A DNA stretch of 44,842 nt from NCBI GenBank assembly GCA_947643615.1, contig CANRWO010000024.1:1-44842 (forward strand). The letters are read 5' to 3'. Source of the stretch: an uncultured Lachnospiraceae bacterium. Lineage in GTDB: Bacteria; Bacillota; Clostridia; Lachnospirales; Lachnospiraceae. The translations under genes were made by a program, and so were the position numbers. Positions 34,882 to 44,103 of the stretch are shown one piece after another; within the stretch, counting starts at the first letter, position 1; each line of letters opens with the position of its first letter. The notes under the pieces were generated by a model, which ran no database searches, had not been told where the DNA came from, and was given only the letters and a program-made list of their open reading frames with translations.

Positions 34882-35418
34882 TTATACTAATTCGAGAACC
34901 ACTTCCAGAGCGCCGTCACCCTTACGCTGCCCAATCTTAATGATTCTGGTATAGCCGCCCTTACGGTTTGCGTATTTCGGGCCATACTCATCAAACAGCT
35001 TTGCTGCAAGGTCAACTTTCTTCGTATTCCTCTTTCTCCCGGCTGCCTCTGTGGGAACAGAAACAACGGGGTAGAGTACTCTCAGTATCTGACGCCTTGC
35101 ATGCAGCCTGGAGGGCAGATCTTTTTTAATCTCCTTCTCCACGGTCTCATACTTGGTAACCCTCTTGCCGTCTACTACCTCTTTGACGCGCTTACCGTCC
35201 TTGTCCTTTACAGGAACCTTTGCGGTAACCTTCACCATCTCGAAGTTATCCTTCTCTTTGGCAGCCATAGCGATCAGGCCGTCAGCAATTTTTCTTACCT
35301 CTTTCGCCTTAGCCTCAGTCGTGATGATCCTGCCGTGATAGATCAGTGCCGTCACCTGGTTTCTAAGCAGAGCTTTCCTTTGAGAAGAGGTTCTGCCAAG
35401 CTTTCTATACTTTCCCAT
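34882..35418 (-). CDS. rplQ: 50S ribosomal protein L17, enlarged
   Basis: 178 residues from ATG 35418 ([19 protein letters not shown]), nine bases after GAAAGG; an upstream in-frame start lacks support. The conserved N-terminal half and the C-terminal [17 protein letters not shown] and VLELV are present. Most bacterial L17 proteins have about 115-130 residues. Here roughly 45 extra residues, highly charged ([20 protein letters not shown]), lie between the first half and the [12 protein letters not shown] segment. I recall such insertions in Lachnospiraceae L17. It is the last gene of rpsM-rpsK-rpsD-rpoA-rplQ. Confidence 0.96.
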   Translation of the reverse strand: MGKYRKLGRTSSQRKALLRNQVTALIYHGRIITTEAKAKEVRKIADGLIAMAAKEKDNFEMVKVTAKVPVKDKDGKRVKEVVDGKRVTKYETVEKEIKKDLPSRLHARRQILRVLYPVVSVPTEAAGRKRNTKKVDLAAKLFDEYGPKYANRKGGYTRIIKIGQRKGDGALEVVLELV

Positions 35419-35616
35419 GATTGTTTTCCTTTCTCCTGCTATGGTATATTCGGCCACGCCTTTTGGACTTACTTACCGAATATATGTTACATTTCCATTT
35501 AGAGATGAACCACAGCCGCGCCCTTTGGTCTTACCGCCTGTGTATGCCATCTATGAGAAACGCCGTATCTGCGTTCTTCTCACACTGACTTCCATCTGCC
35601 CGCACTGGTTTAGGAT

Positions 35617-36573
35617 CTATTCCTCACTGGGATTCAGCTGAAGTCCCAACTCCTTTAACTTTGCCAGTACTTCTTCCAGGGACTTGCGTCCAAGGTTACG
35701 GACTTTCATCATGTCTTCGGAAGTCTTATTGCACAGTTCTTCAACCGTGTTGATCCCGGCTCTCTTCAGGCAATTATAAGAACGGACGGAAAGCTCCAGT
35801 TCGTCAATGCTCATCTCGAGAACCTTCTCCTTCTCATCATCTTCCTTTTCCACCATGACTTCTGCATTCTTTGCATTTTCGGACAGGTCGATGAAAAGAC
35901 TTAAATGTTCACTCAAAACCTTTGCTGCAAGACTCACAGCCTCATCGGGAACCAGTGTTCCATTAGTGAATACATCAAGAGTCAGCTTATCATAATCGGT
36001 AATCTGACCTACACGGGTATTATTAACAGTAACGTTAACCCTCTCAACCGGTGTGTAAATGGAATCCACCACAATCACACCGATTGGCAAGTCTTCGTGT
36101 TTGTTCTTATCAGCGCTTACATAGCCTCGGCCTTTGGTGATGGTCAATTCCATGTAAAGCTTGGTGTCCTTGCCACTCAAAGTAGCAATGACCAGATCGG
36201 GGTTCAGAATCTCAATATCCTGATCTGCCTGAATATCGGAAGCATGAACAATGCCTTCGCCCTGAAACTCAATGTAAGCCGTCTTAGCTTCATTTGTCTC
36301 GCTGTTATTCCTGATAGCAAGGCTCTTGATGTTCATTACGATCTCAGTCACATCCTCTTTCACACCGGGGATGGAACTGAACTCATGAAGAACACCTTCA
36401 ATCTTAATCTGGCTTACCGCCGCTCCGGGCAGGGATGAGAGCATGATTCTTCTCAAAGAGTTTCCGAGAGTGATGCCATAGCCTCTCTCCAAAGGCTCTA
36501 CGACAAATCTGCCGTATTTTTTGTCTTCTGAAATCTCAGCGACCTCAATATTTGGTCTCTCAAAATCAAACAC
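35617..36573 (-). CDS. rpoA: DNA-directed RNA polymerase subunit alpha
   Basis: 318 residues, normal length. It starts at GTG 36573, preceded by AAGGAGGG. The N-terminal dimerisation domain has [20 protein letters not shown]; the C-terminal domain (about 245-315) has the helix-hairpin [20 protein letters not shown] and [15 protein letters not shown] used to contact UP elements and activators. It lies between rpsD and rplQ as in nearly all Firmicutes. The 158-bp gap to rplQ holds no clear signal. Confidence 0.98.
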   Translation of the reverse strand: MFDFERPNIEVAEISEDKKYGRFVVEPLERGYGITLGNSLRRIMLSSLPGAAVSQIKIEGVLHEFSSIPGVKEDVTEIVMNIKSLAIRNNSETNEAKTAYIEFQGEGIVHASDIQADQDIEILNPDLVIATLSGKDTKLYMELTITKGRGYVSADKNKHEDLPIGVIVVDSIYTPVERVNVTVNNTRVGQITDYDKLTLDVFTNGTLVPDEAVSLAAKVLSEHLSLFIDLSENAKNAEVMVEKEDDEKEKVLEMSIDELELSVRSYNCLKRAGINTVEELCNKTSEDMMKVRNLGRKSLEEVLAKLKELGLQLNPSEE

Positions 36574-36597
36574 TGCAATACCCTCCTTTTTTGGGGC

Positions 36598-37191
36598 TTA
36601 CTTGGAGTACAACTCGACAATAAGCATCTCATTTACAGGAACATCGATCATCTCCCTGGTAGGAAGGTTCTTGATTGTTCCCTTGAAGTTCTCAATGTCA
36701 ACGTCCATCCATTCGGGTACCAGTCTGCCACCGGTCACTTCGATGATATCCTTATACCGCTGCATGGACTTAGCGCTCTCCTTGATTTCGATTACGTCGC
36801 CTGCCTTGATCAGGTAAGAAGGGATGCTTACTACCTTACCATTTACAAGCACATGCTTATGTCCAACGATCTGTCTTGCCTCTCTCCTGGTCCTGGCAAA
36901 ATTCATTCTGAAAATTACGCTGTCCAGCCTTCTCTCCAGCAGAACCATCAGGTTCTCACCGGTCATCCCCCTCATCCTGTCGGCCTTCTCATAATAATTT
37001 CTGAAAGGCTTCTCCAGGACACCGTAGATGAACTTAGCTTTCTGCTTCTCACGAAGCTGCATGCCATATTCGCTTACTTTCTTGCCGGCCCTTGTATTCT
37101 GCCTGTTAGACTTCTTGTCATATCCCAAATAGGAAGGCTCTAAGCCAAGTGCCCTACATCTCTTTAACACGGGTGTGCGATTTACTGCCAT
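36598..37191 (-). CDS. rpsD: 30S ribosomal protein S4
   Basis: 197 residues, normal length. MAVNRTPVLKRCRALGLEPS starts the protein. It lacks the four-cysteine zinc knuckle of the C+ form, so it is the C-minus type. The S4 RNA-binding fold is in RLDSVIFRMNFARTRREARQ followed by IVGHKHVLVNG. It nucleates 30S assembly and in many bacteria controls the alpha operon. It lies 24 bp before rpoA. Confidence 0.98.
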   Translation of the reverse strand: MAVNRTPVLKRCRALGLEPSYLGYDKKSNRQNTRAGKKVSEYGMQLREKQKAKFIYGVLEKPFRNYYEKADRMRGMTGENLMVLLERRLDSVIFRMNFARTRREARQIVGHKHVLVNGKVVSIPSYLIKAGDVIEIKESAKSMQRYKDIIEVTGGRLVPEWMDVDIENFKGTIKNLPTREMIDVPVNEMLIVELYSK

Positions 37192-37289
37192 TTTTATTTT
37201 CTCCTTTAATCAGATGTTTACAATACCCTTCCGGATACCTTCTTCCAACATACTATAGAACCATTGAACCACTTTTAAATCAAGCCGTT

Positions 37290-37685
37290 TTAGACTCTTC
37301 TCCTCTTAGGAGGGCGGCATCCGTTATGGGGAACGGGTGTCACGTCACGGATACTTACCACTTCAAGCCCACATGCGGAGAGCGCTCTGATAGCGGCCTC
37401 ACGTCCTGAACCGGGGCCCTTTACAAATACGTCTACGGATTTCAGTCCATGTATCAAAGCTGCTTTCGTAGCTGTCTCTGCAGCCATCTGTGCAGCATAT
37501 GGAGTAGATTTCCTTGAACCTCTAAATCCCAGACCACCGGCGCTTGCCCAGCTCAGAGCATTACCATCGTTATCGGTCAGCGTAACGATTGTATTGTTAA
37601 AAGAAGACTGGATATGTGCCTGTCCGCGTTCAACGTTTTTCTTAACGCGCTTCTTTGTTACTTTTTTTGCAACCTGTTTAGCCAT
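37290..37685 (-). CDS. rpsK: 30S ribosomal protein S11
   Basis: 131 residues, normal length, starting [20 protein letters not shown]. The conserved [32 protein letters not shown] and the C-terminal [18 protein letters not shown] are all present. It lies between rpsM and rpsD in the alpha operon. Confidence 0.98.
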   Translation of the reverse strand: MAKQVAKKVTKKRVKKNVERGQAHIQSSFNNTIVTLTDNDGNALSWASAGGLGFRGSRKSTPYAAQMAAETATKAALIHGLKSVDVFVKGPGSGREAAIRALSACGLEVVSIRDVTPVPHNGCRPPKRRRV

Positions 37686-37741
37686 TTTTAAACTAACCTA
37701 CTTTCTTGTTCATTTTACAGTTACATGGAACCTTTTAAAAA

Positions 37742-38113
37742 TTATTTCTTCTTGTTCGCAACAGTACGCTTAGGTCCCTTGCGTGTCCTGGCGTTGTTCT
37801 TGGTATTCTGTCCACGGACGGGCAGGCCTTTACGATGACGGATTCCACGGTAGCAGCCAATCTCCTGAAGCCTCTTGATATTCAGGGCAACTTCACGTCT
37901 CAGATCACCTTCCACCATTACATTCAGCTTCTCAAGAGCCTCTGTAATCTTCTTTACTTCCTCATCGGTAACGTCCCTGACTCTGGTATCGGGATTTACG
38001 CCAGCTTCCTTCAGGATCTTGTTAGAAGTAGCTCTGCCGATTCCATAGACATAAGTCAAACCGATCTCAATTCGTTTCTCTCTAGGTAAGTCAACACCTG
38101 CGATACGAGCCAT
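37742..38113 (-). CDS. rpsM: 30S ribosomal protein S13
   Basis: 123 residues, normal length. It starts [20 protein letters not shown] and has the helix-hairpin [14 protein letters not shown] and a basic tail [33 protein letters not shown] precedes the ATG at 38113. It follows rpmJ but with an unusually long 330-bp gap. Confidence 0.98.
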   Translation of the reverse strand: MARIAGVDLPREKRIEIGLTYVYGIGRATSNKILKEAGVNPDTRVRDVTDEEVKKITEALEKLNVMVEGDLRREVALNIKRLQEIGCYRGIRHRKGLPVRGQNTKNNARTRKGPKRTVANKKK

Positions 38114-38443
38114 TTACATTTCCTCCATTTCTTTGCATCTGTCTTATTTTGATGCATTTGCACCTGTCGCCTGATGCAATTTGCGTACATATTGGTCTGT
38201 TAATTGTACGCTTTTTGTTACTAATTGACTGGGGTTTTCACCCAACCGGATCTGCATCCAATCTGTCTGTTCCGAAAAGAAACAGTGCCAAGAAGTAATC
38301 ACTTGTAAGCCCTATCCCAGTTCTATGATAATCGGTGAAACGGACAACGCCGTATACACCGGTTCAGCCGCACATAAAAACCGGACAAGAACTCACTTAA
38401 CCTGCATTGTAAACCTGGTAGCCAGGCCATATGCAAGCGGTGA
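38114..38443 (-). other. 330-bp gap between rpmJ and rpsM
   Basis: I see no reading frame, terminator or promoter that I trust here. The stretch is much longer than the other gaps in this operon (11-160 bp). GATGCATTTGC and GATGCAATTTGC near 38150-38185 are imperfect direct copies, and GCCTGGCTACCAGG forms a small stem. It may be a regulatory leader for the alpha operon. Confidence 0.35.
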
Positions 38444-38557
38444 TTATCCCTGTCTCTGCTTATGCTTCGGATTCTCGCAGATTACTCTGATGCGTCCTTT
38501 TCTCTTGATGATTTTGCACTTTTCGCAAATTGGTTTTACTGATGATCTAACCTTCAC
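38444..38557 (-). CDS. rpmJ: 50S ribosomal protein L36
   Basis: 37 residues from GTG 38557, after AAAGGAGG. The sequence [20 protein letters not shown] followed by [17 protein letters not shown] has the C-x2-C ... C ... H zinc ligands of the zinc-binding L36 form. It is normally directly after infA; here infA is 1.5 kb upstream with a membrane protein gene between. It has its own promoter at 38591-38619. Confidence 0.98.
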   Translation of the reverse strand: MKVRSSVKPICEKCKIIKRKGRIRVICENPKHKQRQG

Positions 38558-38590
38558 GTTAAACCCTCCTTTCAAAAAAGACCGTTTTAC

Positions 38591-38619
38591 ATTATAACAT
38601 AAGGGTTGCCGCTTGACAA
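38591..38619 (-). promoter_or_regulatory. Strong promoter of rpmJ and the alpha operon
   Basis: On the minus strand TTGTCA (38614-38619), a 17-bp spacer and TATAAT (38591-38596), about 35 bp before the rpmJ GTG. It follows a terminator, so the alpha operon starts anew here. Confidence 0.88.
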
Positions 38620-38653
38620 CCCCTTTACTTCAATATTTTCCAGAATATTTACC

Positions 38654-38687
38654 AAAATAAAACCGTTCAGGCATTGTGCTAAACGGT
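38654..38687 (-). terminator. Terminator overlapping the end of the membrane protein gene
   Basis: ACCGTT (38687-38682) and AACGGT (38667-38662) are the outer arms of a hairpin with further pairing inside, followed on the minus strand by TTTATTTT. The left arm lies in the last codons of the gene at 38679. Confidence 0.75.
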
Positions 38688-40061
38688 ATTATCCTTTTTC
38701 ATGTCCTTCCATGCCTTTAACCCCATACAACCCACAGCCATAACCGCCACTGCTAAAATCCGGAAGGTAAATCTTGCATGGAGTGCGGAATGATGCTGCA
38801 CCGCAATGATCCAAACAAAAGGGATACAAAAAGCAATCATATACGGGACCATCCCGGGCAATACCACGCTTATGCCTTTCCTCCTGCATGCCACTATCAC
38901 CAGCGCCAAGGAAACCAGCGCTATGGCCGCCGCCATCACAGGATATATCACATGGCCATACTCCTGCAGGTTCAGGCCAATCACGTAAACCCCCCCATTA
39001 AAACGGGGTCTGCCGCCGATTGCCTCCGTCCTCCCGATGATGGACCATACGGCATCCTTGATGGTTCCCGTATGCAGCGTCAGATCCGCAATGATCCATT
39101 TCATGGCCCACATGCCCCCATAGCCGATCCCCCAGCACATACTGTATCCGGCCATTTTCCCCACTGTCTCTTTCAGAAAGGGCCACCATTCTCTTCCCAG
39201 GGACATACCAACCCTGTCAGTCCGCCTGCTTTTGCCGGCAAAACCGTTTTTGCCAAAGCTCCTGTCCCCGTTAAGCAGGAAATACACGCAGAGCGGGAAC
39301 CCCAGCGTCACCACAGGATAAGTGAGAAAATCAAAATAAGAAGTAAAAATGCCCACAGCCAAAAAGAACTCGGGATACCATTTTTTCTCCTGCAGCCAAT
39401 CATTTCTGAGAAGCATAACGAGCAGCGCCGCCAGCGTTATGACCCAGCAAACCGTCATGGTCAGCGACACCAGCACCAGAAAGGGTTTCATAAACAGGAA
39501 GCCGGCCAACATTGCCACCGCCACACAGATTTGCTTCCTTTTCACGGACAAAGCCGCCACAGCCGCCATCATCAATATCTGTAGCGCTACGCCCATTATG
39601 GATATCTGCTTCCAGCTGAACAGCAAAAGCAGCGGCTTCAGATACACCAGGTAGCCATGCCAGTACCTGGAGTATTCGTGAAGGTACATGCTGTGGGTAT
39701 CCTGCCCGGCGCAATAGGCTTTCAGGGAATCCTCCGGTGTCCAGAAGTCTTCCTCCAGATCGTTGTGATACATCCACATGGCATGTTCATAGACATTCTT
39801 TCCAGGGATCCTCTCAATGGCGTTCTGTACCATGATGGCATCCGTATAAGATTCCCGCTCAGACTGTATATAAGCAGAAAGGCTCCCTCCCGGGACCTGG
39901 TCAACGCTTTTCAGCATATAATCCATGCTGGACGCTACATGCTGCTTCATCTTTGCCGTAGGCAGGCAAAAGACAAGCACCAGCAGCACCGTTCCCAGAA
40001 ACGCGCTTCCCAGAAGCATCAGTGCCATATTTCTCAATAGCTTGCCAAACCGAATTTTCAC
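38679..40061 (-). CDS. Integral membrane protein of unknown function between infA and rpmJ
   Basis: 460 residues from GTG 40061, directly after the infA stop with no gap; GGAGAGATAA precedes it. One N-terminal membrane helix (about 12-34) is followed by an external loop of roughly 110 residues (about 35-145), then about eight helices. I do not recognise the family. The external loop after helix 1 and the helix-rich body recall GT-C glycosyltransferases or polymerases, but no catalytic motif is clear. It has replaced the usual infA-rpmJ junction, ends in its own terminator, and is probably co-transcribed with adk, map and infA. It is not obviously related to the larger membrane protein at 32500. 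Confidence 0.8.
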   Translation of the reverse strand: MKIRFGKLLRNMALMLLGSAFLGTVLLVLVFCLPTAKMKQHVASSMDYMLKSVDQVPGGSLSAYIQSERESYTDAIMVQNAIERIPGKNVYEHAMWMYHNDLEEDFWTPEDSLKAYCAGQDTHSMYLHEYSRYWHGYLVYLKPLLLLFSWKQISIMGVALQILMMAAVAALSVKRKQICVAVAMLAGFLFMKPFLVLVSLTMTVCWVITLAALLVMLLRNDWLQEKKWYPEFFLAVGIFTSYFDFLTYPVVTLGFPLCVYFLLNGDRSFGKNGFAGKSRRTDRVGMSLGREWWPFLKETVGKMAGYSMCWGIGYGGMWAMKWIIADLTLHTGTIKDAVWSIIGRTEAIGGRPRFNGGVYVIGLNLQEYGHVIYPVMAAAIALVSLALVIVACRRKGISVVLPGMVPYMIAFCIPFVWIIAVQHHSALHARFTFRILAVAVMAVGCMGLKAWKDMKKDNTV

Positions 40062-40280
40062 TTACTTATCTCTCCAAATAATACGTCCCTTACTCAGGTC
40101 ATAGGGAGACAGCTCCAAGGTCACTTTGTCCCCGGGAAGGATACGGATAAAGTTCTGGCGCAGTTTTCCGCTGATATGCGCCAGCACACGGTGCCCGTTC
40201 TCCAATTCCACCTGAAACATAGTATTCGGAAGCTTTTCCACTACGGTTCCTTCGATTTCAATCACATCACTCTTAGACAT
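40062..40280 (-). CDS. infA: Translation initiation factor IF-1
   Basis: 72 residues from ATG 40280, after AGGAAATGT; upstream in-frame starts are not supported. It starts [20 protein letters not shown] and carries the OB-fold segments [20 protein letters not shown] and [20 protein letters not shown]. It binds the 30S A site during initiation. It follows the KOW gene and directly abuts a membrane protein gene instead of rpmJ. Confidence 0.98.
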   Translation of the reverse strand: MSKSDVIEIEGTVVEKLPNTMFQVELENGHRVLAHISGKLRQNFIRILPGDKVTLELSPYDLSKGRIIWRDK

Positions 40281-40305
40281 ACATTTCCTCCAAAACTTTT
40301 TACTT

Positions 40306-40581
40306 TCATTCCTTATTGCTGCTATTATCCAATTCATACTGCCGGATCGCATACCGGATCTCTTCCGGGTAGATCTTCTCACACGCTTGAAGCTTCCGGA
40401 GCAACCCTTCCTCTACATCCCTGTTGATGGGTTGGATGTGTTTCCGCCTTTTCTTTTTAGGCTTTTCCTGCGTTTTGGCCTTCCCGTCGCAGAGATAAAC
40501 AAACTCGCCCTCTTCGGCCATCACTACATACAAATTCCCTTTATCATGTCCCGCTTTGGAAACCGCAAACTGTCCTATCAT
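40306..40581 (-). CDS. KOW-domain RNA-binding protein (L14e/L6e-like)
   Basis: 91 residues. The N-terminal half (about 1-35, [20 protein letters not shown]) is a KOW-type small beta-barrel as in eukaryotic L14e/L27e. A Lys/Arg-rich stretch ([16 protein letters not shown]) follows, then a short helix. It lies between map and infA, where Clostridia commonly carry such a gene. It probably binds ribosomal RNA; the exact role is not established. The 126 bp between it and map hold no clear signal. Confidence 0.9.
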   Translation of the reverse strand: MIGQFAVSKAGHDKGNLYVVMAEEGEFVYLCDGKAKTQEKPKKKRRKHIQPINRDVEEGLLRKLQACEKIYPEEIRYAIRQYELDNSSNKE

Positions 40582-40707
40582 TTTCTATCTATTCTCCATA
40601 CATACAGGCAGACACACAAAAGGAACCTATCTGAGGCCGGTCACCGATATTCTCAGACAAAAATCCAATTTGCCATCTCCCGCCCAACATTACAGAAATA
40701 TAGTGCA

Positions 40708-41460
40708 CTAATACAAAGTAAGAATCTCCGGTTCCCCTTCGGTGATCAATATCGTGTTTTCGTAATGGGCCGATACGGATCCGTCCTCGGTGACGACTGT
40801 CCAATCGTCGTCAAGCCATTCCACGTCCGCCCTGCCCATGTTTATCATGGGTTCGATGGCAAGGGTCATACCGGGGCGGAGCTTGGGCCCTCTGCGCAGC
40901 TGCGCGAAATTTGGTACCTGGGGGTCTTCATGCAGCTTCGTTCCCACACCATGCCCTACCAAATCCCTCACGATCCCGTATCCATACGGTTTTATATAAG
41001 AAGCAATGGCATTGGAAATATCAAATAAATGATTTCCGGCCACTGCCATTTTTATACCCGCGAAAAAGCTCTCTCTGGTGGCATCGATCAGCTGCCTTGC
41101 TTCCTTGCTGATCTGGCCTACGGCATGGGTACGCGCCGCATCGGAATGATATCCCTTATAGATCATCCCGGCATCCAGGCTGACAATATCGCCCTCCTGC
41201 AGGATGCGGTGCTTATTAGGTATCCCGTGGACCACCTCGTCGTTTACGGACACACAGATACTTGCAGGATAGCCGTTATAATGCAGGAAATTAGGAATGC
41301 CATCCAGCTGTCGGATCAGTTTATCTCCTTTGATGTCAATCTCTTTCGTAGAAATACCGGGTTTTATAAATTCCTCCAGCTCCTTATGTACAATTGCCAG
41401 CCGCCTGCAGGATTCCCGTATCAAATCAATCTGTTCTTCGGTCTTGATTATGATTCCCAT
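40708..41460 (-). CDS. map: Methionine aminopeptidase, type I
   Basis: 250 residues, normal length. SLDAGMIYKGYHSDAARTHAVG supplies two metal-binding aspartates, GHGVGTKLHEDPQVPN the histidine, and AIEPMI and SAHYENTILIT the glutamates. It removes N-terminal methionine from new proteins. The start ATG is at 41460; it begins six bases after the adk stop, so adk and map are co-transcribed as usual. Confidence 0.98.
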   Translation of the reverse strand: MGIIIKTEEQIDLIRESCRRLAIVHKELEEFIKPGISTKEIDIKGDKLIRQLDGIPNFLHYNGYPASICVSVNDEVVHGIPNKHRILQEGDIVSLDAGMIYKGYHSDAARTHAVGQISKEARQLIDATRESFFAGIKMAVAGNHLFDISNAIASYIKPYGYGIVRDLVGHGVGTKLHEDPQVPNFAQLRRGPKLRPGMTLAIEPMINMGRADVEWLDDDWTVVTEDGSVSAHYENTILITEGEPEILTLY

Positions 41461-41466
41461 GGCACA

Positions 41467-42108
41467 CTACCCTAAAATTGCAGTGATCGCCGCAAATACA
41501 TCCTGCATATCCACAGTGCCGTCTACTGTCTTTAAAATCCCTTTGCCGGTATAGAACTCAATCAATGGCTGGGTCTGCTCATGGTACACCCTGAGACGGT
41601 TCTGGACTGTTTCGGCTTTGTCGTCGTCCCGAAGCACCAGCTCGCTGCCACAGCTGTCGCAGATTCCCTCTGCTTTCGGCGGAACATGCTCCAGATGGAA
41701 CGTAGCGCCGCATTTCAGGCAGGCGCGTCTTCCGGACATCCTCTTCACAATGTTTTCATCCGGCACATCCACATTAATGGCATAATCTATCTGCTCACCC
41801 AGTTTGTTTAAAGCCTCATCCAACACCTCTGCCTGGGGGATGGTACGGGGAAAGCCGTCCAATACATAACCCTGCCCGCAATCTGCCTGAGCCACCCTGT
41901 CGAGAAGGATCTTTACGGTCAGCTCATCGGGAACCAGAAGCCCCTGATCCATATATTTCTTCGCTTCCATGCCCAGTTCCGTTCCGTTCTTGATATTGGC
42001 ACGGAAAATGTCCCCTGTGGACACATGGGGAATCTGATATTTCTCCGCGATCATTTTCGCCTGGGTGCCCTTGCCGGCGCCGGGCGCACCTAACATAATA
42101 ATTTTCAT
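41467..42108 (-). CDS. adk: Adenylate kinase, zinc-binding lid type
   Basis: 213 residues from ATG 42108 (MKIIMLGAPGAGKGTQAKMI), after GAGAGG; an in-frame ATG nine codons upstream is less likely. The P-loop GAPGAGKGT, the DGFPRT motif and the lid with C-x2-C ... C-x2-C (CLKCGATF and CDSCGSE) are clear, so the lid holds structural zinc. It heads adk-map-KOW-infA-membrane protein with its own promoter at 42185-42213. Confidence 0.98.
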   Translation of the reverse strand: MKIIMLGAPGAGKGTQAKMIAEKYQIPHVSTGDIFRANIKNGTELGMEAKKYMDQGLLVPDELTVKILLDRVAQADCGQGYVLDGFPRTIPQAEVLDEALNKLGEQIDYAINVDVPDENIVKRMSGRRACLKCGATFHLEHVPPKAEGICDSCGSELVLRDDDKAETVQNRLRVYHEQTQPLIEFYTGKGILKTVDGTVDMQDVFAAITAILG

Positions 42109-42184
42109 TCTCTGCCTCTCAATCTGCCAGCGCATGGCCTTCCCGCATACCCTGACACAGTATCCTTGTTAAAATAACAGTTCT

Positions 42185-42213
42185 ATTGTACCTATTTTAT
42201 TGAGAATTTTCAA
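42185..42213 (-). promoter_or_regulatory. Promoter of the adk-map-infA operon
   Basis: On the minus strand TTGAAA (42208-42213), a 17-bp spacer and TACAAT (42185-42190). It follows a terminator after secY, so adk is not simply read from the spc operon. Confidence 0.75.
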
Positions 42214-42255
42214 TATGTATCTCTAAAATGTTTCTTCGCCGCGCGGATTTATCTG

Positions 42256-42298
42256 CAAAACCCCCGGTCCGCTGTTTTACGACAGCTTCCCGAGGGTT
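42256..42298 (-). terminator. Terminator after secY
   Basis: AACCC-T-CGG and AAGCTGT on one side pair with ACAGC and CCGGGGGTT on the other (small internal loops), then TTTT on the minus strand. It lies 31 bp after the secY stop and before the adk promoter. Confidence 0.7.
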
Positions 42299-42328
42299 AC
42301 CGTTTTTTATTGCTTAAGTCTTCCTGCT

Positions 42329-43642
42329 TCAGGTCTCCAGAAATCCTTTATAATTACGCACCAACATCTGGGACTCAATTTGCTTCATTGTCTCCAGCAC
42401 CACGCTGACAATAATGATAAGGCTGGTACCGCCAAAAGATACTGAGGCTTTGAACACGCCGCTGAAAATATAAGGCAGAACCGCAACAATTGTCAAGCCG
42501 ATTGCTCCGATAAATACAATATAGTTGAGTACCTTGTTCAGATAATCGCTGGTTGGCTTGCCGGGCCTGATACCCGGGATAAAACCACCCTGCTTCTTCA
42601 TGTTATCGGCGATCATCAGCGGATTAAAGGTAATGGAGGTATAGAAATACGCAAAGCATACAATCAATGCGATATATACCAGCAATCCCACAGAATACTG
42701 CAGCTGGCTGGGATTGCACCAATAACCGGAATTCAGATACTTCAATATCTCGCTCCAAATGCCTGTCCCCTTATAACCTGCAAAAGAGGATATGATAATG
42801 GGCAGCTGGAGTAAAGATTGTGCGAAGATCACAGGAATCACTCCAGAAGTGTTTACTTTCACTGGAATACTGGAAGTATTGCCGCCGACCATTTTCCTGC
42901 CCTGCACCTTATTGGCATACTGCACCGGAATTTTACGGACACCATCATTCAGGATGATTACCAGCACTACCATAGCTACAATGACCGCAAAAATTATCAC
43001 CGCCGCAAGAATGGCAGTTGCAGGGGCTTTCCCGAATACAAACTGCTCAAACAGGTTGTTCAGGTCCTCAGGGAGCCGGGAAATAATATTGATTACCAAC
43101 ACGATAGAAATACCGTTTCCGATACCCTTCTCCGTGATCCTCTCTCCCACCCACATCAGGAACGCACTGCCTGCGGTAAGCGTAACGATGGATGTAATCA
43201 CATTCAAGGCTGTAAACTCTGTCAGATAACCCTGCCTGCCAAAGCTGATAGACATTGCCGTAGACTGGATCACAGCCAATGCGATCGTCACATACCTTGT
43301 GATCGCTACAATCTTTTTCCTTCCATCCTCTCCGTCGCGCTGCATTTCCTCAAGCTTGGGGATTGCAATCGTGAGCAGCTGTATAATGATGGAGGAAGTG
43401 ATATAGGGACTGATATTCAATGCCAAAATGGACATGTTCAAAAACGAACCGCCCGTGATTGCATCAAAGAAGCTGAACGCACCATCAGACTGAGCAGCAA
43501 ACCAATTTTTGAAATATTCGCCGTTTACCCCCGGCACTGGCAGTTGTGATCCGATTCGGATCACAACCAGCATAGCGAAGGTAAAAAAGATCTTGTCTCT
43601 GAGCTCTTTAATTTTGAATGCGTTTTTCAGTGTTGTGAGCAT
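42329..43642 (-). CDS. secY: Preprotein translocase subunit SecY
   Basis: 437 residues with ten membrane helices, normal length. It starts [20 protein letters not shown]; the plug region GGSFLNMSILALNISPYITS and the conserved cytosolic loop FNPLMIADNMKKQGGFIPGI followed by RPGKPT are present. It forms the protein-export channel with SecE and SecG. Its ATG overlaps the rplO stop (TAATG), with GAGGTGAT upstream, so the two are coupled. Confidence 0.98.
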   Translation of the reverse strand: MLTTLKNAFKIKELRDKIFFTFAMLVVIRIGSQLPVPGVNGEYFKNWFAAQSDGAFSFFDAITGGSFLNMSILALNISPYITSSIIIQLLTIAIPKLEEMQRDGEDGRKKIVAITRYVTIALAVIQSTAMSISFGRQGYLTEFTALNVITSIVTLTAGSAFLMWVGERITEKGIGNGISIVLVINIISRLPEDLNNLFEQFVFGKAPATAILAAVIIFAVIVAMVVLVIILNDGVRKIPVQYANKVQGRKMVGGNTSSIPVKVNTSGVIPVIFAQSLLQLPIIISSFAGYKGTGIWSEILKYLNSGYWCNPSQLQYSVGLLVYIALIVCFAYFYTSITFNPLMIADNMKKQGGFIPGIRPGKPTSDYLNKVLNYIVFIGAIGLTIVAVLPYIFSGVFKASVSFGGTSLIIIVSVVLETMKQIESQMLVRNYKGFLET

Positions 43643-44082
43643 TACATCACCTCTGCAGTTCCACCAAGCGCCTCAATCTTTTCTTTTGCAGATGCACTGA
43701 ATGCATTTGCCTTGACGTTGAGCTTTTTGGTAAATTCACCGTTTCCGAGTATCTTTACACCATCTTTGGGATTCCTGACGATACCGGCCTCAATCAATGC
43801 ATCAACATCTACAGTTGCGCCGTCCTCAAAACGCTCCAACGCGCTTACATTGACAGCAACGATTTCCTTTGTATTTCTGTTAGTAAAGCCTCTCTTCGGG
43901 ATACGTCTGTATAAAGGCATCTGTCCGCCTTCAAAACCGATCCTGGGTGCCCCGGAACGGGCTTTCTGGCCCTTGTGGCCCTTACCTGCAGTCTTGCCGT
44001 TTCCTGAACCATGTCCACGGCCTCTTCTGAATTTATCACCATGCTTAGAACCTTCTGCGGGTCTTAAATTGGATAATTCCAT
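43642..44082 (-). CDS. rplO: 50S ribosomal protein L15
   Basis: 146 residues from ATG 44082 ([20 protein letters not shown]), eight bases after AAGGAGG. The glycine-rich basic stretch [20 protein letters not shown] and the C-terminal [20 protein letters not shown] are diagnostic. It follows rpmD and overlaps the secY start by one base. Confidence 0.98.
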   Translation of the reverse strand: MELSNLRPAEGSKHGDKFRRGRGHGSGNGKTAGKGHKGQKARSGAPRIGFEGGQMPLYRRIPKRGFTNRNTKEIVAVNVSALERFEDGATVDVDALIEAGIVRNPKDGVKILGNGEFTKKLNVKANAFSASAKEKIEALGGTAEVM

Positions 44083-44103
44083 TTCTACCACCTCCTTATC
44101 TCT

